A DNA stretch of 64,000 bases from Lachnospiraceae bacterium (GTDB lineage: Bacteria > Bacillota > Clostridia > Lachnospirales > Lachnospiraceae). Shown here piece by piece: positions 63,801 to 64,000 of this stretch. Made by a program: the position numbers and the translations under genes. Each line of letters opens with the position of its first letter. The stretch's first letter is position 1. The DNA lies in the NCBI GenBank assembly GCA_017619615.1, contig JAFZRY010000032.1, positions 42,951 to 106,950 of the forward strand, written 5' to 3'. The notes beneath the pieces are model-generated. The model had not been told where the DNA came from. It ran no database searches and worked only from the letters and a program-made list of their open reading frames with translations.

Positions 63801-64000
63801 GAAGTGGCCGACACCGTGATCGGCGCCGAGTTCACCAACCCGTACAAGCCTGAACCCACCTATTACCAGCCGAAGGTCACCAAGGTCATTGAGATCGACT
63901 ACGGTCCTATCGTCCGCGAGAAGATCTTCAACTTCGAACTGACGCTCCTGACCCAGGTCGACGCGGCCGGCGATCCGATCACCGACGGCGCCATCATCCC
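48825..64000 (+). CDS. Giant multi-domain surface adhesin (at least 5058 aa, 3' end beyond window)
   Basis: From the ATG at 48825 (GGAAGGAG 6 nt upstream) the frame is open to the window end. A signal peptide (residues 1-28, cut near SLA-A) is followed by a Lys/Asp/Ser linker and a head of unknown fold. From about residue 620 there are many SpaA/prealbumin-like modules with the E-box pattern: GTYILREIHAPSGY, TYYFRETTVPANY, GTYRIWED, GTYVLSETKAGY, YRIFETDPPEGF. Around residues 3068-3200 lies a DUF11/fimbrial isopeptide-like domain (IKKVQPTVVNFG). From about residue 3870 at least nine Spy0128-like domains of 140-160 residues run in tandem, each with a K near the start, an EGTY/AGTY strand, an E-box and FTN at the end. 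By family these form Lys-Asn isopeptide bonds. A wall anchor would be expected beyond the window. Confidence 0.9.
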   Translation, partial: MITTRKRLLSLLLAFSMVITLLPHVSLAAEKEQKPGTNVSTETKDSKDTKEKDSSKIEEPITPVDVSELLGDRDGEGDLSPQEIHDRIHQYADNHYIYGAAEYTPKLEISIVESSYTGPVKAGSTVDYMIKYHYLRPDSWQLGWPGLEFMADWYGKANDGTLLPNKLVVKLPAGLSLKEIGGRTDNPYTEEDGFKIYELDLDPIAANDKSFFTTIKIYVENNGKEGSVNEDPGYVFPADAFTFTSSFEIVDRQNQAPSYVVDTYTQTVSIAPEPIKTYSPDVWAAKKSNLNAELQTVSGTQMAVFTWDIAVGLLNEGETLLPGNIAPGVENDENYYSRKGREYVESIKLTDSFVTMLSKDGNYVTDMVDKFVIQKYTGNSTVGAEYDLLENPAPVIWGSGAVQSLVMDQVESIDSDGDEQADTSTPIFTKYRVTIAFEVEEDWIGQFPLQDGYDLVTTNTVTMDATFAHLDDQVSYSTAEEPVELPTTPPAKLEFTKLIHLYTGGEPVDYDKNSHSPRLKTGYGNIQYVISASEEFSLYKKVGEDTYEVMEGFSGSNSYTVTTHTEYYLEPGITYTLSEVLNDDQAARMTPVDGISSYTNTPASGDTWTETFENKETVGRVWIHKTDDSGRNLGGARFGLFLPGSDTPVVADDTDAGTGYLYFENVPYGTYILREIHAPSGYAPDFEEMTITIDAEHAIPTEPIEASNTLTGVSITLIKYVGGAEGTSPTDIATTATTSFPGTFVLQRRTADSAWEDVAGVSTTVDAYGKIYAEVDAFASDGKVYYYRFVETMPDGYYDPVTGATGTVYGPSEDGITLTDDSGAAQPKEVKMYNRKIFSIKADKNFYTIKDDGTTQIEAKTTSVTLYKSVNGGTPSPVGTDTFGWTSTNPETHKYAEWSNLRGFENGQKVTYLLKESELEGYVSAAGNLLTVWDVDDSYYKINTDALPGDATFKPLLLNYRDIIPMWMYKYDYGATNSFVKGAKFTVYESDGTTIAKDAKTGAELKDIEITSNPYKFFLEAGKVYYFVENPTTGTSDGKPWHWKAYCNGKTSTIQNTDLHTNSRGTIDLSGEHQPARTNNSTSTAKYYRAAMYNQYEPIVKLKKVSSLAPNGSHISGAKFKVYTKTADGKFAPYPSAADQYEISATNGNVDGKYFPAAADGTTYYFRETTVPANYLDPDENFDLYHALDPKYEQGQIVGEGTDLHTFYPVTITNVSTRTTNVFSFTFKDIPNLGSLKVKKTVDGVPSAGFDITVSPGNIPPVTTDANGYAVFNNLPVYDENGQLIQYTIGEAMNPAQQKQYIQVSPDQTATLTLNTVTTVDINGDELLIENETRVSVTTTKVFRRAWEYGFVGWDYLMQGATIGLFKYDADTDKWVLVPESELSAPGNENPQDTDGAGQVCFTGLQRGVDYILVELASGNDSMYPYQDGGFKEFPPEYVLNSGIPDDDLHLYNVLHLNGSETVFDPQDPQYEFETERMVNSNHWVQFHIKKWLDATYDIDPETHEIITHYADATERPNPDEDTLLDNAVFELYRIVMPDNVDEVTFDVTGWEDPYNVDPYVWTRIGTYTSGTMYFNDERQTGEFMTDSDQDINDHYVYLLVEKNPGPTGALINPAWKYTFWHAEGTDYSVNIPGYTARDLEYTMDSINNDEILNATPHGPGPGSIIYLASVRIAKWQDSYDLESGNLNRDYQPLPGAEFELTLPNGTVISELTVGLETAMQGSHGAAIAQSGTFLLRINDDGTYDLVDYEASDEDAEGDVVSYPVDAEPFSFTQTIDGQEVVFNGYRILTYLQEVYAPEGYSYISDPYPMYLCFVNVLKTEDGASWVFNDAYFVLTSGKNTTETLAENQIGTSFLVHPTASGDWQISYGDGQSPLRIVDYPTENTMVFVQKYGYVPNENTRNLTSDGLDGEDPSSIGRIALGGVDFYIQKYDPEETGANKWKYWDYTEDNYGTAESAKFSTPNDGREYKFPKGLPEGTYRIWEDSLNVHESDYEMAYPESRPRVFTVTKATAHIHLYNPKKVSLEIVKEDMDGNALEGVAFVLTPTEGDPLNAVENAGVYTFYNIPTGTYVLSETKAGYSSAYLEMYLNTLSSGLGSLATTGALIGYEWNYPTGGEETDDRDVSISEIYPLTDATLELTIKNPKLVNVNLTKIKEGNPDTKIKGVGFNVYYKPFPVLSGDVTMSIPEAAFTTSVRGAQTQMENDGWTVVGGTTGSQNNAKRWNTGNNGVLSFTNQEPGVYVFLETDATTEYSIIKDIDNRHIFYVAVVTGGLDVNVNFTPTSATIKDYSTGGNKTITTYFEAADDVTANFTVENRPKVKIQATKIVDAHELTLSNSDDWAVILNLWSDPSHVDDPEQKPYALVKLTKTRKANDATNYPGPGPLDFKTSLSANAGARWFAVGDTYYLQEVIVTPEGHMMIQKVKLNGQELTANEDGLYEITIAGDQTMSLEITNDWLYGRVIFTKYDADQPTTLLTGAAFEVRYLKDGEWVKVPDSTVVESPTLPGTYVADFPLVSPEATEYRIFETDPPEGFLPNPNLYVSSTLSKDHNLDETGLSMPNSKGNWITITKYGNVHDATGKQWTVEDGKVEFDLYMLVDGVWTWQESKAVANGGIVQFLTIPGEIYAVKEGYFDINYYNGLESIWLGDTELFPITVTDDSGNKVAIYVLGESTGAVSLNAYNIPYIRLRIEKADIGKYQGEEENNRVQAFMSYSIYEVTEEDDLPLEPTRAQVEEFIATHESLIDGTTEDYDPDILANGTYSYWESSDPAKRWNPDKTYLLVETDIGANGDGDYDTLRKDDPRVKWYDVIVPEPDPNPDNNLFYRLENIYGNAKVTLEKTVVNGADGDTDNDVRDGAVESLMKGPRKLIYTITPTVTGKNQMLDNFILEEKGLTFTPSSIAMNYSFTKLVIGHASHHIDPDLLGISDATISAKVFFYDDPADDAQPISTKEIADISEDVTITDIPTAARYFKVLYYSQDVIDRTAEGTGFDNRYSLGEEFRVWPTTVYVTVAKQANGTYGAGVDPVTEIRNDVSATLGYPKWASDGSGTSPAGNTAVADEEIVVNPIERPKLQVIKKVQPTVVNFGTEGVAHVVYRIEITNKEGGVDFVNPVVTDILPTAVYYENVTIGTGSAGEVFTMETDPVVTEGEPSVVTIDGQEVSEAETAVTFYLTGTLKSGSTVVLLITAKVLLAATYFAGSEFQNDVYLSSNDPNHYYTTDNPYGCTFTDYGGNNGKTLAEEAARRGGTAPSREAALDEDLGDLATMHYPAISASAFVTVGNMTSVTLSKAVQGDKDAGFHETGVGTASRSNDHTGKIGSVEWRLAVTNGYTQKDYINKLVLGDVIPKEDDLLESAWTNNMVAVTSALNNMVPVDDYVVYYYTGAQPSAFAAMTEAIHDVTLLIPANGWYPASSFAPAPEPADPDPYFDDDNEAWNALKSVTAFVVVFGDDVHLEKNTTLLLTYTTYVVNIRDDDVFNDEYAFTNANNEFYITFDYYGMNDAASNPVSVTLMDKLVDVEGDVWIDEDQLGVQTHYRDRQNYLDYLIIQELADSISFIAQDNRTGDGVHPTFMNDTGDQVALEDIRNESIKHFRFEELSPAKVQLAASLYHEDANGHMVLNPLALKGLDAYNYYLRATVEDSSDDNILSEIFKLSPLGEEHYMSDEVTGEDFYTDNGHAKDNNFYDPSTRAMVKTYETSPFFLPYSLLTDQSKDIGFMMFRELEIKKVAADDTETVVEGAEFQVFGPFNENKGTSASGSALLFNLGDDGVYRLVKETEDGYILLKEETPVETTTDKLYTDENGLIKIAGLNWWKEYVIQETNHAEGYDLGSLVATANNESTMIAPVEGSDDSFTLKIPGTTKMTPADQVVVKNLRSVKVQLSVEKVLETLSTKTYSFFFNYKLVSVTPTTTAELNEDLMALDPINDEPLEIVVTGEADGSAFAVGSFDEITLYGEGTYVFEITELTDENFPGEFDELLVKTATVTVVWDEDEQKLVVDDIVYSEPDTIEGLDYEKFTNKYEAEGEWTPEAKKKLVGRPIVEGEFTFTVKEDGTTVATGVVDGEGNVVFTTIEYPDLSYVGTHTYVISEDEGSAPGVTYTDETITVTVVVDDVWDETEQKYILKATSVTYEPSDKTFINTFDAKGEFTPIAFKVLNGRDFNENEVFTLTLTDEEGTVVATGTVSGGSNGTPAQFTFNPEKLTYTQLDLGPNYSPKTYTYTLTETKGEAGGVTYSEVEYTVHVTISLHQNEDGTYSDILDVEDDMPEDGYYFTNTYETIPAALTPEAKKSMEGEPIPEPMTFDFVMTLKSQKDEEGNNITDAAYLTNDPDTFIKVGDNWTKSVTIPKNGTTGSVSFDEITYAKTGTYVFEIVETPGTNTHIDYDPAVWTYTVVVTDDKDGNLVAVDDYRLNGGSAQSGPAEFVNTYTPTPTTEKVKVQKILTGHPLYDAEHTVFTFHLSFLQANVSNGYILPENTTVEILGSDAEAGNADSIKWFDPITFTKAGIYQFLIEEEQGDNPKITYDPQKWVVTITVTDMLGNLAVTAGPSYKNQATSDQADWAIFTNNYNPDDTYLQPQVDKELIQAFGPTVEDKEFTFKLTPDPNNPVDDEGNPGAIIPAGGDVTTLTIPAGSTAHHIALFGQIRFTVAGTYIFTITEDEGTDAHIGYDPAEWTLTVVIVDNDGELEVDTDNTGYDKGSGSNSESAMIENNYVPEPTYLQPGLDKTVTNEYGPTVEDKIFNFKLTLKSQKNAAGEDMEGGVNIPDGGDKATLFIPAGATNATTHFGILEFVKAGTFVFEVTEDKEDEEGITYDETVWTLTVVIVDNDGVLAVESADYSDGDHADPEMAHFTNPYKPEPTHYQPKVTKVITIDYGPTVREKIFNFELTLLTQVNAAGETITGGVIIPDGGDKATVTIPAGGTTDIALFGNLEFVKAGTYTFKIVETAENEEGITYDAAEWTLTVVIRDTDGVLVVESYAYEKDGEIVDHSEATFDEDGKLVEEVADTVIGAEFTNPYKPEPTYYQPKVTKVIEIDYGPIVREKIFNFELTLLTQVDAAGDPITDGAII
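62505..64000. repeat. Tandem near-identical pilin-like domain repeats within the giant gene
   Basis: Units begin at 62505, 62937, 63363 and 63849 (spacings 432, 426 and 486 nt). The last two share long stretches of identical DNA (for example the segments encoding YQPKVTKVI and VREKIFNFELTLL), and the array continues past the window edge. The 486-nt unit carries an extra acidic insert (around HSEATFDEDGK). Confidence 0.9.

Overview
The window looks like chromosome of a GC-rich Gram-positive bacterium of the Bacillota, most likely an uncultured gut- or rumen-type Clostridia. The signs are the dgt-dnaG gene pair, a CIRCE/HrcA operator on groESL, strong AGGAGG-type ribosome binding sites, clear TTGACA-17-TATAAT promoters, a lipoprotein pullulanase and proteins ending in sortase-type sorting signals. 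This placement is an inference from gene content; no rRNA or tRNA gene is visible in the window.

Layout. 1-9.3 kb: a tight forward run of housekeeping genes (23S rRNA methyltransferase, rdgB, an alpha/beta hydrolase, dgt, dnaG, deoC, cdd, pdp and a lipase-like protein) that joins nucleotide-pool cleaning with deoxynucleoside salvage. 9.3-11.4 kb: an AT-rich insert with a transposase remnant, a secreted protein broken by an in-frame TAG, and an orphan membrane-anchored protein. 11.4-17.3 kb: a MATE transporter fused to an RsbW-like ATPase domain, a CLC-type anion transporter and a lipoprotein pullulanase. 17.4-22.7 kb: an SNF2 ATPase with a small partner, an unknown two-membrane-segment protein, a YgjP-type metallopeptidase and a flavodoxin. 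22.8-28.1 kb: a catabolic cluster (D-2-hydroxyacid dehydrogenase, atypical SDR, FAA hydrolase, aminotransferase) divergent from a LysR regulator. 28.1-30.2 kb: a YjjG-like nucleotidase and an aldehyde dehydrogenase. 30.4-33.7 kb: 5-oxoprolinase operon pxpABC plus a DUF1445 protein. 33.9-35.9 kb: groESL. 36.1-38.6 kb: an AT-rich island with a frameshifted deoxyribonucleotidase and a GIY-YIG/DUF2075 helicase-like protein, followed by a MazG-type pyrophosphohydrolase and a second MATE transporter.

40.5-64 kb: a surface-adhesin locus. Two cell-wall-anchored proteins (1129 and 1323 aa) on the minus strand carry thioester-type heads, Cna-B or pilin-like isopeptide repeats, Pro/Thr stalks and PPPTGD sorting signals. 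Divergent from them is one uninterrupted giant gene that starts at 48825 and runs off the window end: at least 5058 codons, with a signal peptide, many SpaA/prealbumin-like modules and a growing tandem array of Spy0128-like isopeptide domains. The long open frames antisense to these three genes are shadows.

Two dispersed short-repeat families punctuate the intergenic gaps (a GGGCCG-type palindrome and a 27-bp GGGACGGTTC-type element found as inverted pairs), along with a recurring GGGCGGCC hairpin terminator. The points most worth following up are the giant surface protein with its structured leader, the nucleotidase/GIY-YIG-helicase/MazG cassette, the MATE-ATPase fusion and the paired inverted repeats.
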